Source of the DNA: Luscinia megarhynchos
Lineage: Eukaryota; Chordata; Aves; Passeriformes; Turdidae
Reading direction: 5' to 3'
Assembly: GCA_034336665.1 (NCBI GenBank)
Contig: JAPFBE010000002.1
Span: forward strand, 12,068,906 to 12,132,905
Length of the DNA stretch: 64,000 nucleotides
Both the position numbers and the translations under genes were made by a program. A model generated the notes under the pieces. The model had not been told where the DNA came from and ran no database searches. It was given only the letters and a program-made list of their open reading frames with translations. Of this stretch, positions 1-14,300 are shown piece after piece. Numbering within the stretch: the stretch's first letter is position 1; each line of letters opens with the position of its first letter.

Positions 1-3000
1 GTCTGAGCCTCTCTGACTCAAACTGTACCTGATAGAACACATCTGAACCAATCATATAGTGGCCTAATTCTATTGACAGAGTCTTCCAAAACTTGATGTG
101 TATCTATATTTATACATGTACAGATATATACATGTATAACTTATTGGAAGAAATTCTATTCCACTAATATTATAACTGAACTGAAAAAAAAATAATATTC
201 AAAATTTGTTATTAGAAGTCTGGAGCAATATGAAGAAGCTTCTGACAGGGAAAACCTGAGGTTTTGGATTAAATCACTTCTTCAAGGACAAGTACATCAA
301 AAAATACTTGAGAAAGTAAACCTTGAAGACAATTCAGCACCATCAAATGACTTCCAAATTCTTTGTTTCCTGGGAACACAGTGGACTAGTCATGTCCCTG
401 CAAGCCACATGAAGTAAATTAATCCTTTCCAATTATCTTTTCAAGCTATATTTGGGATAGCAATTCCCTACTTTCATATGTACACATGTGGAGCTTCCCT
501 TCATTTTAGTGAGATAAACGACATTTCCAATTTGGATCTTTGAAATGGTCTGACATTCAGTACTTATTATTACAGCAAAGATTAAGAACAGTCCTACTGA
601 ACTCTAATATTTAAAGACTTAATCCTTTCAGAAGTGATATTATGGCACAGGACAATTAATATATTCCCAGAAGTATATCTTTCAAGCAAAAAATTTCCTG
701 TGATAAATACAGGAAAGATTAAAGATGGAATTACATGCTAATTCAGATGGAAATGGAGTAGTTAAATGCTTCCAAATCTAAACTCTAGCTCATTACATTT
801 TTCCCAGAGTTTGCAATGTGATAAAAAAAATTAAAAATATAGTTTTTGTATTATAGTTGGTTTAAGCAAGACAGCACACAGAATAAAATAGTAAGAATCT
901 AGTAAAATATTGTAAGTTTAAAATAATATAAAATCCTTTGCTTTAGTGTCGTTTGGCAGTTCTGTATTTCAATGTCCTTAGGTGAGGTATTCAATATTCA
1001 TTCCATCAGTTACTCTGGCAAAGTCCATACGTGCCAAAGTGCATGCCCTAAACTTATTTTAGTTTCCACACACAAATTGTTTAATTGTCATAGATGAGTT
1101 CTTGTGTGTACAAGTTACCTTTTGAACATATACCTGAATAATCTGGTAGTTCAAAGATAGATAAGGAAACTATTAAGCTGTAGGTATCTTCCTCATTTAT
1201 ATTTGAAAAATGAGTTCCTGTACTGAGGGTTCTTATCCTTGTTTGACATGTGACACAGGCCAAAGATCTGCAGTTGTATTTTCTGCAAGTAAACCAACAC
1301 AGAGAAAGATATGAGCAACCAGGGAGATGTTATTTCTTGGACTTTAAAGCATGTGTGTGTGTAATAGTGGTATGCTTTTCGTGTCAGATATTTGGCTATC
1401 TAAATATTACATTTCACATGACATAGTCCTGAGAGCATGTAGTATAAATTAATCCATATCAGTTATGAAAAAAATAGTCATGTGAATGGAATCTGAAAGA
1501 CAAACAACCATCTCTCAGCTGTAATTGAACATAATCCAAGCACAGAGTAATATTTTGGTTTGGTTAAAAGAAGAATGCTACAGGAATCAAAGGCTCAGAC
1601 CTGGATTCCTTCCTTGTGTGAATACCTCTGTTGACCTCAGACGGGAGGGTTAATGTAGTATGGCATAAACAATCAACATCATCTTTTGATTCCCAAAGAA
1701 TGCCAATATAAGTGCATGATATTCTTGTGTATAAAAAATAGAGAGGAGAACATCATTAGCAGTGACAGTGACCTGACTTACTTGAAAACAGAAAGCAGGA
1801 AAGTTTTGTTCTTTGCATCCCAAGTTGCCCTGTACCAGCTAACTGTGTCAAGGTTTCACAGCAGAGACCAGGCCACAATCTACTAATTGGAGTAAAATAG
1901 AATAGATGTCTCATGGGAATAAAGCACTTTGCCAGTGCACAATAGAGCAAAGTGGGGATCAGAATTCTTCTCTCTGAATAGGTAATATTCTGTCTCTCAA
2001 TGTGCTCTACCAGATGACCCAAATATTGTGCAGCTGCCCTGAAGGTTCGACAGCAAAGTTACAAAGAAATATGATGTATATGGATCCTAGGACTGGATGC
2101 ACTGTCTATATGAGGTTCTGCACTATTTTCCTCTCTCTTGATACTCACCAGACACTAGCATGGGTTTCAACTTGTGCCAGCCCTTTGGGCTGGTGGCAAA
2201 GACATTAACTTGTCACAGAAGAGCAGTCTATAAAGGATTTACAGAACCATAGTGTGCTCTCTCACGTAAAAGCAAGAAAAGACAAAAGCAAGTTTAGGTG
2301 ATATGCAAATCAAGCCTTCAAAAACAGTCATCGTGGGTCAACCACAGCAGATTTCTTTTCCATTGAAATACATTTAAATCAAGAAGCACCAGGTTTGAAT
2401 TATGAAAATTCAGTTCTTGACTCTAAATTCTGTACAGTTGCTAATAGATACTGAAGAGGTTTCTTAAGCAGTAGTTCAAATGGCAAATACACCTCTTCTG
2501 GAAGTGTATTTGTGTGAAAGTACTGATATGCACTCGTTTCATTAGGAAGGTTTAATGGCCTTTTCCAAACAGAGGATACATAAAGAAAAGCATCATGCCC
2601 TGAGATTAATTCAAATTTTCCAGAGAGCAGCAATTCTCACCACAATAGACCCAGAGGGAAAATGGAGAAATTTTGGAGGCAAAGTTCCATCTCTTGCAGT
2701 GTTATTAATTTTGGAGTCCATCCAGGCTGCTTCCTGGTCCAATTGCTGAATCCATGCTACACCTGCTGCAGTAGATAGGATCTGCTCCCACAAAGCTGGA
2801 GCTGAATGTGGTATTGCCTGCAAGATGTTATCTATAAACACAGACTGCACAAATGGAAGAAATCAAGGCTTCCTCCAGCCACCACTGAAATGCAGGCAGG
2901 GGAAAATCTGCATAAGAACTGCTTCCTCTCTGAGTATCTACAGAACTGAGTCCTGGCCTTCAGTTCCCATCTTCCAAGCATGGGTTTAATTCAAAGAATG

Positions 3001-3731
3001 AAGCATGACAGAATGCATGTGAATATGAGACAACATGTGCCTTGAGGCAAGTGACAGAGGGAGGTGAAGGTAACAACCCCAAGTGAAGGCAAAGACAATG
3101 ATGCACAGTGTAGCTCACCTCATGCAGACACAAGCTGAGAAGCCTTGTTTCTGTGAACACAAAAAGTCCTGGACAAACTGATCATCCTCTTAAAGAAAAA
3201 CAGCCCTTTCCCTGATGAATCTGTATAAAATGTTCTACCCTCATTGATATACAATGCAACACATAGTAGGAAATGGACAAAAAGAAGCACAGAACTGTTT
3301 TAAGGTTTAGCAGATCATGCAATGACAATGTATAGAAAGGAATGCATATGATCCTGAATCACAGTGTTATCAAATGACTTGTCAGAAATAGAATGTAGTG
3401 TGAAGCAGTAACCTCTTCCTAGATTTCACTGTGGGAAGTGCTGTCCTCTCTGCTTCATTCACTTCCATGCACTAGCATGTGTGTAGGACTTGCTCATCTT
3501 TATTTTATTACTCTTTTTTATTTATGTTTCATTATTCACTATTCATTTATTGTCATTTTCAAAATATGACATTTATTTTCATTTTAGTTCATTAATGCAC
3601 AATATTAAACTGCCTTATTACTGCTGACTTGTTCAAACCTCCAATCTCTCAATTGTATACAGTCTTTCCCTCAAAGATGGGACATACAAACCAAGAGTTT
3701 TTGTAAGACCAGGTCTCATGTCTTAAATATG

Positions 3732-3738
<7 letters not shown>
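1..3738. other. AT-rich single-copy DNA, no gene seen
   Basis: All open frames here are below about 90 codons, lie on both strands and resemble no family I know. I saw no repeat family, RNA gene or CpG cluster. The only structure noted is the inverted repeat at 110-139. It is probably intergenic or intronic. Confidence 0.7.
110..139. repeat. Inverted repeat, 11-bp arms
   Basis: The arms TTATACATGTA (110-120) and TACATGTATAA (129-139) are exact reverse complements with an 8-base spacer. Each arm contains the self-complementary core TACATGTA. It could form a small AT-rich hairpin or cruciform, and no function is implied. Confidence 0.8.

Positions 3739-3772
<34 letters not shown>
3739..3772. 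repeat. (AT)17 dinucleotide microsatellite
   Basis: An uninterrupted run of 17 AT units, preceded by a short GT stretch (3731-3737) and followed by more AT-rich sequence to about 3,840. Perfect AT runs of this length usually vary in length and are prone to cruciform extrusion. Confidence 0.97.
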
Positions 3773-3775
<3 letters not shown>

Positions 3776-6603
3776 GGTATAAATATATATTTTGTTAAAA
3801 GATTAATATATTTCTTTATAAAATATGTAAGAAGTTATGTATGTATTTCACAGTAAAATATCAAATTATATGTTTTTGGATTTTACATTCTGCCAAACAA
3901 CAGATAGATCAGTCCTAACATGTTAATATTTACAGTAAAATATATATTATTCTTTTTTATACTTCAACATGTTGTTGTTTAAAAAATTTTAATCAAAATT
4001 TTAAAAATCACTATTTATCTACAGTGTTACTTTGCAGTTGTTCTTTCTGCATCATAGTGACTTGGTAAAATTTCTCTTTTAGTCTCAAATACTTTTTATG
4101 TATGAAAGAGGAATTTTTATATTCAAAGACTGACAGCTCTCTACCATTCTTTTCCTTCCCTTCCCTTTCTAAAACTGCAACCTGCAAGAAACAAATGTAA
4201 TTTCTCTTAGAGTTTAAGAGAAGAACTATGCTTTGTTTCTAATACTGAAAGTTGGTGGGAGCCGGAAGTGGTAAAGTTTGGGTTCTTTGATTGAGAGTTT
4301 GGTTTGGGTTTTTAGGAAAATACAACCTTTTGCAAATAGTGAAAATCAATTTCCCTATATATTTAAGGTCCTCCAGCATACCACAATGGTTAGAAATGAG
4401 CCATTCTGAAGCTGGGTTGTGTCTGACAAACAGAATATATTTAGGAAATGGGGAAATACTCCTTGAAATACCAAGGACTATTTCCAAGACAATAGCTCTG
4501 AGAACAAGACTTCCACTGCAGAGGCAAACCATTTGCCCATGTATTTATGTGCCTTATATGACTATATAAAATACTTTTCCCAGATATTAAGGCTCATTTT
4601 TTCTTTAATAGCCTCATTAGAACAGATACATCCTCAGAGCAGTGGTAGGGAGGATGACACATCTTCACAATTCAAGGGTGTATAGGGGTGCAATTACAAA
4701 GCAGCCAGTTATCTCACTGCCTGGAGGAGCCAGAGAGGACTGGTGTGAGAAGCACCAAAAAGGATGGGCAAGGCTGTGGGCAAGCAGAAAACCAGCAATA
4801 GATCAGAAAGCCAGCAATAGACTGGATCCTTCCTGTTGAAAAAATGGAGAAAGATGACTGCCTCAGTGGTGGTTGTGGATCATGCACTACCAAATGAGAA
4901 GAAGATTGTGGGAACAGATATGTGTTCTAAGGCTCAGCTTTGAACACAGATGTCCACTTTGCTGGCATATAAGCCTAACAAATTCTGTCAGGTGATTTAT
5001 GCAATGCAGAATACAGAAGCATAACTGTCTGTCTGCTGGTACTAAGTCCATTAACATTAGAATTAGATATGTCATCTCTATCCAGCACGCATTATTTTAC
5101 TCATCATTACACATTTATTCCTTTATCAGATTTTTGTTAAAATGAGCTTTGCTGAAGACAAAAGACCTGAATAATTTGATATGCAATAAATGTGTTCTTG
5201 TAGCCTTATTTCCTTAAACAGAGAAAATAATATGGTTAGATTAGCTCAAATGACAATGCACTGTCTTATACAAGGTTCACTAGGTTACAGAGAGAAACAT
5301 TCATGCACCCTCAAATGAAAGGGTTCAAAAAAATGACAGAAGGCATAGTTAATTAGTTGACTGGATTGTTCAATTCTTGCATAAAGGAATGAGCTCTGCT
5401 TTAGTGAAGAAGCAAGCAATGACAGAAGTTAATGCCTCGGAGATTCTGCTTTAAACATTTTAGACTCTTGTCAAAATCATAATTGCATTCATATGAGATT
5501 TCATATATTTGGTTTTGTAGGGGGTTGATCTCGTTTTACCTTGTCGGATTCTTTAGCTGGAAAAGAGAATTGAATAAGTAGAAAAAAAACAAGTGGATGA
5601 CATGCATCAGGAGCAATCGTGTAGGTGTTGTACAGAACACCTTGCAAAAATGCTACTTTTCTGAAAGGCACTGGTAGTAATAGAGTGGGACAAAAAATTA
5701 CAAACAGAAAAAGACAGACAGATGGAAGAACAAAGAAGCAGTGACACAGTTGGTCAGTGTGATAGGCAGCATTCTCACATCCCTTGTCTGACAGCTGTCA
5801 AAAATTTATTAAACTTCACAGCAAAAGAGAGTTTTAAAGAGGCATCTCTTACCAAAAAAAAAGTGAGGTGAGACAAGCTAAAAATCTTAAATCTGTGAAA
5901 TGCTTAACTTTATTGCTCACAAATCCTGCACTTCTAGGGGAATAAAGTTACTTGGTTTTCTCTTGTCTGTACTCCTAGATCCATACCTCAGCAGAAAGCA
6001 CTTTTTATTCATTGACAGACTGTATTGTCTTAATACAATTGAAAAAAAACTTATTTTCACTTCAAATTCCCTAACTCTTCAGAAAATCGACATGCCATCC
6101 ATATAAGAAGAAAGCTTCTTTTGCTCTGAGCACATGTTTGCCATCTCCAGGCGTGCCAGACATTTGCAGGGTGTCAGCTGTGAAGGAAACATGAATATGC
6201 TCACATGATCCACAGCTGCACTGTGAAAATGCCTATGGGGATGGGGAAATATTCTAGACCCCTACCCATCAGCTCAACATGCTGTGAAGTGATTAAAAGA
6301 ATAGGCATAAGAATTACCAGGAAATCAGGAAATTTTCAGGTCAGAAAAAAGACAGAAACTAATTTTCTATGATATTCAGGATGCATGAAATTCATCCTTA
6401 TTCAGGACTTTCATACAAGAGGTATTCCTAATAGCACCTTTATTTCAAAATAATTCTAAGCAGCAAAAATTAAATTTAGACACTACAGCAATGGAATTAT
6501 AAATCATAACGTTGCCTGAAAACTATCAATAATTTCTTGAGCCATATGTAAAATCACATACTGTTTTTCTAAAGCTTGTGAACACTTTGGGAGCTATTCC
6601 TTC
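3773..6603. other. AT-rich single-copy DNA, no gene seen
   Basis: Very AT-rich to about 4,100, then ordinary composition. Overlapping frames of 92 and 97 codons on opposite strands near 4,240-4,570 mirror one another and have no recognisable content. No repeat family or RNA gene was recognised. Confidence 0.65.
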
Positions 6604-7290
6604 ATTTTCTTGTCCTGTCACTATAGCTCTTGTGAAAAGTCCCTCTCCAGCTTTCTTGTAGACCCATTTCAGGTACTGGGAAACTGCTATAAAGTCTCCC
6701 TGGAACTTTCTCTTCTGAAGATCCCCAACATTCTCAGGCTATATTCTACAAGAGGTGCTCCAGACCTCTGATCATCTTTGTGCCCTCCTCTGGACTCACA
6801 CCAAGAGGTTCTTGGGGGGCCAAAGAGATGAACAGCCTGGGTGGGGTCCACAAGAGCAGAGTATTGTAGGAGGATCCCCTCCCTTGATCTGCTGGCCACA
6901 TTGCCTTTGGTGCAGCCCAGGACAGTCTTGGCTTTCTGAGCTGGAAGCTCAGGTCATCTTGAGCTTCTCATCAACCAACACCCCCAAGTCCTTCTCCTCA
7001 GGGATGCTCTCCATCTGCTCTCCACCCAGTACTTGCACTTGCACTTGGGATTGCCCTGACCCGAGGACCCTGCCAAACACATTGAGAGTTTTTCCTTGGC
7101 CTTGTTGATCTTCATGAGGTGTACAGACACTCCTCTTAAAAACCTGCCAAGGTCCCTCTGGATGGCATCCCTGCTCCATAGAATGTCAGCAGCTTGGTGT
7201 CATCAGCACACTTGAGGAGAGTGCTGCAAGTGTGCTGCACTCAATCCCACCGTTCCTGCTGCCAACAAAGATGTCACACAGGAGCACAAA
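6604..7290 (-). mobile_element. CR1 LINE fragment, minus strand, 5'-truncated
   Basis: Read on the minus strand, this matches the 3' part of the bird CR1 non-LTR retrotransposon. The frame at 6949-7179 ends in the family-typical stretch LGGEQMESIPEEKDLGVLVD, the region just after the reverse-transcriptase core. The nearby plus-strand words for 'cctctggact' and 'ggtccctctggatggcat' are CR1 landmarks. The RT catalytic core is missing because the 5' side (higher coordinates) is lost near 7,290. Frameshifts and stops break the coding sequence, so it is a dead copy. The lower boundary is approximate. CR1 copies are usually 5'-truncated and normally lack target-site duplications. Confidence 0.92.
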
Positions 7291-10200
7291 GACCTTGGGA
7301 AGTCTGCCACTGATCTAAATCAGTAATGGAATTCCCTATAGAATAATGGGAAAACTGGGGGAAGGAGACAGGAAATAAATTAAAAGAAGCATTCATAATG
7401 CAGGCCACTCCTGTCTCGCTAGAATTCAGCACCTTAGATTTATGTTTGCTTCCTCTCACTGGTCTGCCTCTTTTCTATTGTTCTGTTTCTGCTATTACCC
7501 AGCAGGTTCTTGCAAATAAATAGGCTCACCACATTTAATGATACTTCTCTCTTACAAAAGAGTGGCAGCTTGGTGTGTTGCAAGTCAGTGTGCTACAAGC
7601 ACATGGGTGGTGGAGTCATTTTCCACTTCCCACAGGTAAGACATTGCCATTATAAGCTTGAGACAGTAGAATAAAATACTAATACCATTAACACCCATGT
7701 TCAAAACTTTTCTTGACATTTAAGGGGTCTGAAGGCTAATTTCAGCAGTTTACCTGAATGGTTGCCCTGCTGTATATCCTTTAAGTGTCAGTTGTCTAAC
7801 GTGCAGTTAACCAAGTTGTCTTCCACCTGTCCTCCATCTGGACCCAAAACCAGTCCTGTACACTGAGCTTCAACAACTACAATAAAACTATTCTCAGTTC
7901 AGTCACTCTGCAATATTAACTTGTCAGCCCTTCAGATAATGTCCATGAGTGGTCATCCTGAAATGCATACATACTTTGTTATCTCTGCAAACATATAATA
8001 ATTAATGTTTACAAAAATTAGTACTAGATTTGTTTATTTTAAAGTATTCTGGTAAAACAAGTGTTCATAATTTTGCTTTTGCTCTCTACTGGTAAGACAT
8101 TCTGTTGTTAACAGGACACATTAAATATAAGAATTTTCTGGGCTGGAGTCCTTGAGTCTGTTGATGAAAGATTCTTTATTTTCTCTCTAGTTTTGAGACA
8201 CTGACCTGCACATATACGATCTAAGCATACACTAAAGGCAAAAAAATCATCCAAGTTCCACTTGGTGTTATCTAAGCTGCAGAAACCACTTCCCATTCCA
8301 TAATTAGCCACTAGACTTGAAAAAATCATTTACATAATAAAAGCATCTCAGACTATCACAAAAAGATCCTCCATTTCAGTCTACCTTGAGAAAAATTGGA
8401 AATCATTATGAAAGTATTTTTCATAGACAACCACAAACAGAATGTCAGAGAATGCATCCTGCTTCTCACTTACACAAAGCCCAGAACTGTTCTTTTCATT
8501 GTATCTAGCATTACATTTATCTCAACTTTACATACAAGCCAGACATTAAAAAGAATATATTACCCCTGCCTTAAAAAACTTCCAAACTGGAACTTCTAAA
8601 ACTGGACACCAGCAAAGCAGTGCAGGACATTTTGGACCCTTAAAGGGGAGAAGAAAAGTTTACAAAGGAACTGAAGCATTGGTCTACTCTAAAAACAACT
8701 CTGGGTGCACTGTCATGTTTTTTAAAATGGCAAGTAGATCAGGATCAGGAAAAAAGCCACTAGAGACAGGCAGCTCCCTTATTTTCAGATCCTCTGGAGG
8801 TAAGAGGTGTTGAACATGCTGGAATGCATAGTGAATGCAACTATCACATTGAACATTACTGTGGGCCTGCTCTGTACAAACCTGGATACTCTTACTTTAA
8901 AATCTTAAACATTGGATTTCCAAATTTGACAGCTGCAGTGAAGTCCACAAATTCTTCTGTGTCAATGATTTCTTTTTGTTTGCTTTAGATCCTTCCTTGG
9001 CTGGAAAAATCAGAAAAAATATAAAAATATATCTGCTGAAAAAGGCTTTAATTTGTCTTGATAACAATTAAAGGGTCTGAAGGAAAAAAAACAAAAAAAG
9101 GAGAACTGTCTACCTGATAACAAGCAGGAATGGGGAATGATGTGCAAAAGCAGCAAAAAGTTATTCCAGAGAACAGTCAGAAAGGAATTTGGCTCAATGT
9201 CAAAAACGTCAAAAAATTCTTCTTTAGTTTTCTACTAATATGAGTGAAACCTTTGCTAAAAACAGCAACTTACCTTCACCAAGATATGTGCAAGAGCATA
9301 TTTCATTTATTTGATTGAAAGGAAATAAGATCCCCTCATTTCTCTTAAATCTAGTAGCATTGGAAAAGCCTGGCTTTATCTACAGAAGTTAAGGTGCCTG
9401 TAGACTTCTGAGAGAATTGCTTATGTGCATTTCTGCCAACAGGCACTTTTTCTATGACATCAGCAGCTTCATCATGAAGTCAGTCTGCCTCACAAACTTT
9501 GATCAGAGGAATCTTCACCTATTCTCCCAAAGAAAAAGAAATTTGTCTGAAAAGACATCCTTTAATTTCAAATCAAAATACTAAATTGAAGCAAAACTCT
9601 TCTCAAAACTGTTCACATAACTTACTTGCTTTTAGAAAAGGATATTACCATGTACAAGAGGGAAGATGATAGAATGTACAGAATGGGTTTGGGGTGGATG
9701 GGCATTGCTGCTGAGCAAACAGTGATTTTCTGTCAGTCTAATCATTGTCAATTGTTCTGCATATGGAGATGGGCAAAGAGAAATGCATTTATGTAGGTCT
9801 GGAGAGAATACTGAATGTAAAATTTTATATTGGAAGTATAGAGTGACAAGTCCAGAAATAAAATTTAATACCTCTTATATGTCAAGGCAGATTAATTTCA
9901 TGTAAAAAAAAAAAAGTGCACAGTTTTATGGGATCTGCTGGAAACACCAATTTCCCCCCCTTATATTTCCTCCCTTCTCTGATATTTTTTAACAAACCCT
10001 TCGTAAAAAGGGCAGATAAATGATGGAGAGCACTTGAAATTCAACCCAAAAATCAAATAATTAACCTTGACATATTCAGCCCTTAAAAATTATTCATTAT
10101 ATTTTTAACAGATGTTTTAGTTATTTTCATTGTTACAATGCAGTAGCTTTTAATCAGATTTACATAATTAAATGCTCTCTCTCTGACACAGGCTGCATAT

Positions 10201-11314
10201 CTATTACAGCCTCATTTAAAACATATAGCATGAGTTGTATCACAGTAATCAGGAACAGTTTCCACATACCATGGAACCAATTCTCAAAATTCCTTCTGCT
10301 GTATATATTGTGCAACTAGGAAAATGTATTATTCTGAGCATTCATTTAAATCCTTATTCAGGGCAGTAAACATTTTCCATATTTCTCTTCTTTGTATTCC
10401 CTTCTGGATCTTCACTTGTCCTTGTGAACACTATGCACACAAGTTGTTTTTGCTCCTTCTCCCTTGCAGTACATTGTGCTCTGGGTTTTACAGCCTCACT
10501 GATGCCCAAATGGATGCAGCCCTTCTACCCCTACATGTCACATCACATCTGCATTCTTTTGTGATCAATGAAGTGTTGATTTGTCTTACCTGTGTTGATT
10601 AGCATTTGTGCTGTGCAATGCCTCATTAAACACAGAGGGGCTCTCAGCCAAGTTTGCTCCAGACTAAACTCCTAAATCAGCTTCTATGAAAAGAGATAAA
10701 GGTGCATACACATACATGCACATCCACATTTATATGAGCCTTTTCAGTTAGATTATTAATTGCAGGATTCTGTATTACTTCTAAGAGGAATGTTTCAGTT
10801 CTGGATCTCAGGAAATTTATTTTCTCTTCGTATTTAAACCCTCTTTTATTCTGAGCATAAATGATTGAGAACATACTTTTTAACTTATCTTATGACTAAC
10901 TGACCCTGGTGGTTCTGGAAAAAAAGCTTACACAATTCTACCTAATTAATATGTATGTCCTGATGGGCATCTTTTGGAGTGTATGGGGAAGGGGTAATGG
11001 TTCATGCAAATATAGGATTGAAGGATCATTAACAACTATTCATGAAATACTAATCAAAGAGGAAGAGAATTTTTATCTGTATTGGTTTAGGGTACATAAG
11101 AAAGCGAGATCTCCCGTTTACTCATTTTAGAAGGTTAAAAACATTTGAAAAACCCCTTTTTTTTCCCGATATCTGAGATGAAAATAGACTTACTACTGCA
11201 AATAGAAGCCCTCTACAGACATGTAGGAAACATTAAAGAACCTCTAAAGGAAGAAGTGGGAGTTTTTTATGGCTTTTAGTTTTTATGACTTTATTTTTTT
11301 TAAAATAATCCTGG
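7291..11314. other. Single-copy DNA, no gene seen
   Basis: About 4 kb of AT-rich sequence with only short, unremarkable open frames (92 codons at most). I recognised no transposon, CpG cluster or RNA gene. Short homopolymer runs occur, for example poly-A at about 9,904-9,915. Confidence 0.65.
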
Positions 11315-11350
11315 TTTTATTTTTCTGATACTTTTTATTTTTCTGATACT
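11315..11350 (+). repeat. Exact 18-bp tandem duplication
   Basis: The unit TTTTATTTTTCTGATACT occurs twice with no mismatch or gap (11315-11332 and 11333-11350). This is a simple local duplication, probably by replication slippage. The absence of any divergence suggests it is young. Confidence 0.95.
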
Positions 11351-14300
11351 CTCAAGCCTTACTAAAACTTTACTATGATAAAAAGGAGGGCTTTTGAAGC
11401 AGGACATGTGCTTTTGGCATGCTCAGAGGTGATACCTGCTTCTGCATTTGGAGTACTGCTCTCACTGTGCCAGTTTCTATTGCCACATTTACAGGGTGTT
11501 CCAACAAGGAAAAGAGTGGATGGAGGTAGGTGCCTCAGTAAGGACAACAAAAGTTGGCCTTTATAAAGCAGCATGTATGCTAAGATCCTCTGAGGAGAAT
11601 TAGGCATTAAAACCAGAAAACGAAAATACCCTCCAGCCCTTCAGATAGAGCAATGAAAACAAACCACTTTTCCTTCACTCAAATATTTAAAATATCAAAA
11701 CTTGGAAAGTTCTCCAAATGGAATCCAATTATGCTCACAACCAGGGGCTAATTTCCCCAACTCTCTGAGCCACTGATGCTCAGCAGCCGTCTGAGAGGTT
11801 TTGCTCTCTAGAATCTAGGGCAGCTGACAGTCAACAGATCTACTTTGCTGAGAGGATTTGCTGTTAATTTTGTCCAGCTTCTGTTTTCCAGTGCCAGTCA
11901 ATGTTTTCCAAGTAAACTCATCCATGAATTAATGTAAAGACTCAGCTTAAAGCCCTTAGGCACTGATGGATATATTTTTAGTCTTTTAGCTGCAGTCCTA
12001 GCTCAGTCAAAAAGTTGGCATTTTTTATGAAATATAGTATTTATAAAATCTTAAATTAATGCAACAATTCAAGCACCTTAAAATGTTGAGATGCTATCTC
12101 TGAAAGTATTTAGCCTAAATGATCAAAACCTGAGAGCAACAGTTAGAAAAAGGATATAAAAAATCTGACCTTTACCAAACAATCCCACACTCTGGATTGA
12201 TAAACTCTGTTTATCATTGTCTCAGTGACAATCTAGGGCAAAAAGTCAATATACATCCCTTGGAAGGCCAGATGGAGGGTGGAGAGGGAAAAAGAAAAAA
12301 GAAAGGATGAAAGCAAGACATGAAAGTAATTTAATCCCTGAACCATCAAAGTTTTTCTTTGCATGTGTAACTTTAAGAACCTGAATAGCTACTGAGGGAC
12401 AACATGCCAGTGAGTGTTTGCTGGCTATACCTGCAGTCACCAGGCAATCTTCACACTCCTACTGGCTTTGTGTTGGCCCCAAATACCTCGTGCAAGTGTG
12501 CTTTTGTCGCAGCAGACACACACTTCTGTCAAAATAAGCTTGAGGTCAAGTTAGTGCTGTAAGGAGCAATCGGCAGGTGAGTAAAAGAGTATTGTGCCAG
12601 TCAGCAAGGAATGGATCAAACTGCTATCCTTCTGCCAAAAGACAGACCAGGCAGTGTGTCTGCCATGCTCCAGCTGTCTTTTAATTTTCATAAATAAATG
12701 TCAATTGTTTCTGGCAATAGTCTCATTTAAGTTAAGCAAGATCCAGAATTAAGTTAATTGCAAGATCCATAACTTCACTATCTCATGCCTACTGCTTACA
12801 TTATGCCCTATTTACTCAAAACTTTGAAAGCCACTGATAATACTTAAACTGTCTCTTGCAAGCCATATGTCAACACAGCACAGCAGCTCTGACTATTAGG
12901 GATCTGCTTGCTGTTGTATAATCTCTCTGTATTTGGCCTCGCTGGTGCAAAACTCAAGCATTCAAATGACTGTGCTGACTATTGAGATAATGCCCACTAT
13001 GGCAAGGATCTGGGTCACTGGTGTTAGAGCTGAGTCACGTTGCCAGTAATGAAAACACTGATGCTCTTTGGGAAAATAAGCAGCTGTGGTTTCTCCTCTA
13101 AATAAGTTTTAAGGCCTGTAGGCAGAAAAGGGTTATATAAATATGTTGCACTTCTCCATGAAGCAACTATCAGGCTATGGATAGTGCTTCTTGTGAAAGT
13201 CATATGGTCCTTTGTCTGGAGGAAACTAGTACATTGACAGGAGCAACACAATAATTTCAGAATAGACTCTCAGAGTAAATAATAAGGCATGTCAATTAAA
13301 TGTTAAACTTTGAATAAAAATATCTTAGTTTCATTGGTTTGGAAGTTTCCTTCATTCTTTTTAAAATCAGCTCTTGTTCATTTACAGCAAATTATTTGCA
13401 AATTATCAAATATTCATTTAACATGTTTAGCTTTTTTTCTTTCTTTTTTAAAAATCTGCTCATTCAAATAGCCCGGGCTTGACACCACACTGAAATAGAT
13501 TTCTGCTGTGGTTTAGAAAGTGGACAGAACAAACTCAGCTGGTCAAGAATTAATTCATAGTGGTGACCACTATACAGTTCTACACAATATAAAATTCGCA
13601 CCTTCCTAGGCATCACAGCCCAGAGCTCAGATTACCAGAATGAGATCTAATATTCCACATTTTTCCCTAAGCAAAATAAATGCCCCTTTTTTTACCTCTC
13701 ATTAAGAGGGCATGCATAATATTTCCCCAAGTTCTAAGGAGACTCATGTCAAATTGGGGTTATTTTTCTTGGGTTTTCTTGTTTATACTAAGAGAAAAGC
13801 ATATCCTCTTTCTATGATAAAAACACCCAGCTAAGATTATAAACACAGACAAGGGAAACAGCATACTTGTCATGAATAATACAACCAAATATCATTCAGA
13901 ATTAGTACAATTATCCCATGGTGCATACATCAAAATACATCAAAGTTCCAGTATCTTCTGTGTTCAGGAAGTTTATTTAAAACAGCTAGCAACTAAAATT
14001 TTAGATGGAGGAGAGGTTTGACCTGCCTTTTCAAGCTTTGAGAAGGACACCATTCTGAATCACAGTGTGGCTTAATGTTATGTTAGATATTTTTTTATGT
14101 TCCAGATTCAAAATTCACCTTTTAAGAATACCAAAGTTGGATCTAGTTTTAAGAGAACCAAGAGTAAGACGCTTCACAGTTGCTACCAACTTGATACTTA
14201 AACTTCTGAGTTATCTGATTTTTTTAAATACATGTATTAAACACATCAGAAACAAGTTGGAAGCTGAAATCCAAGCTTTTATCTTCTTACAATCCTTGTC

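Noticed and set aside
2041..2056. T-loop-like GGTTCGA suggesting a tRNA
   Set aside because: No matching acceptor, anticodon or D arms around it.
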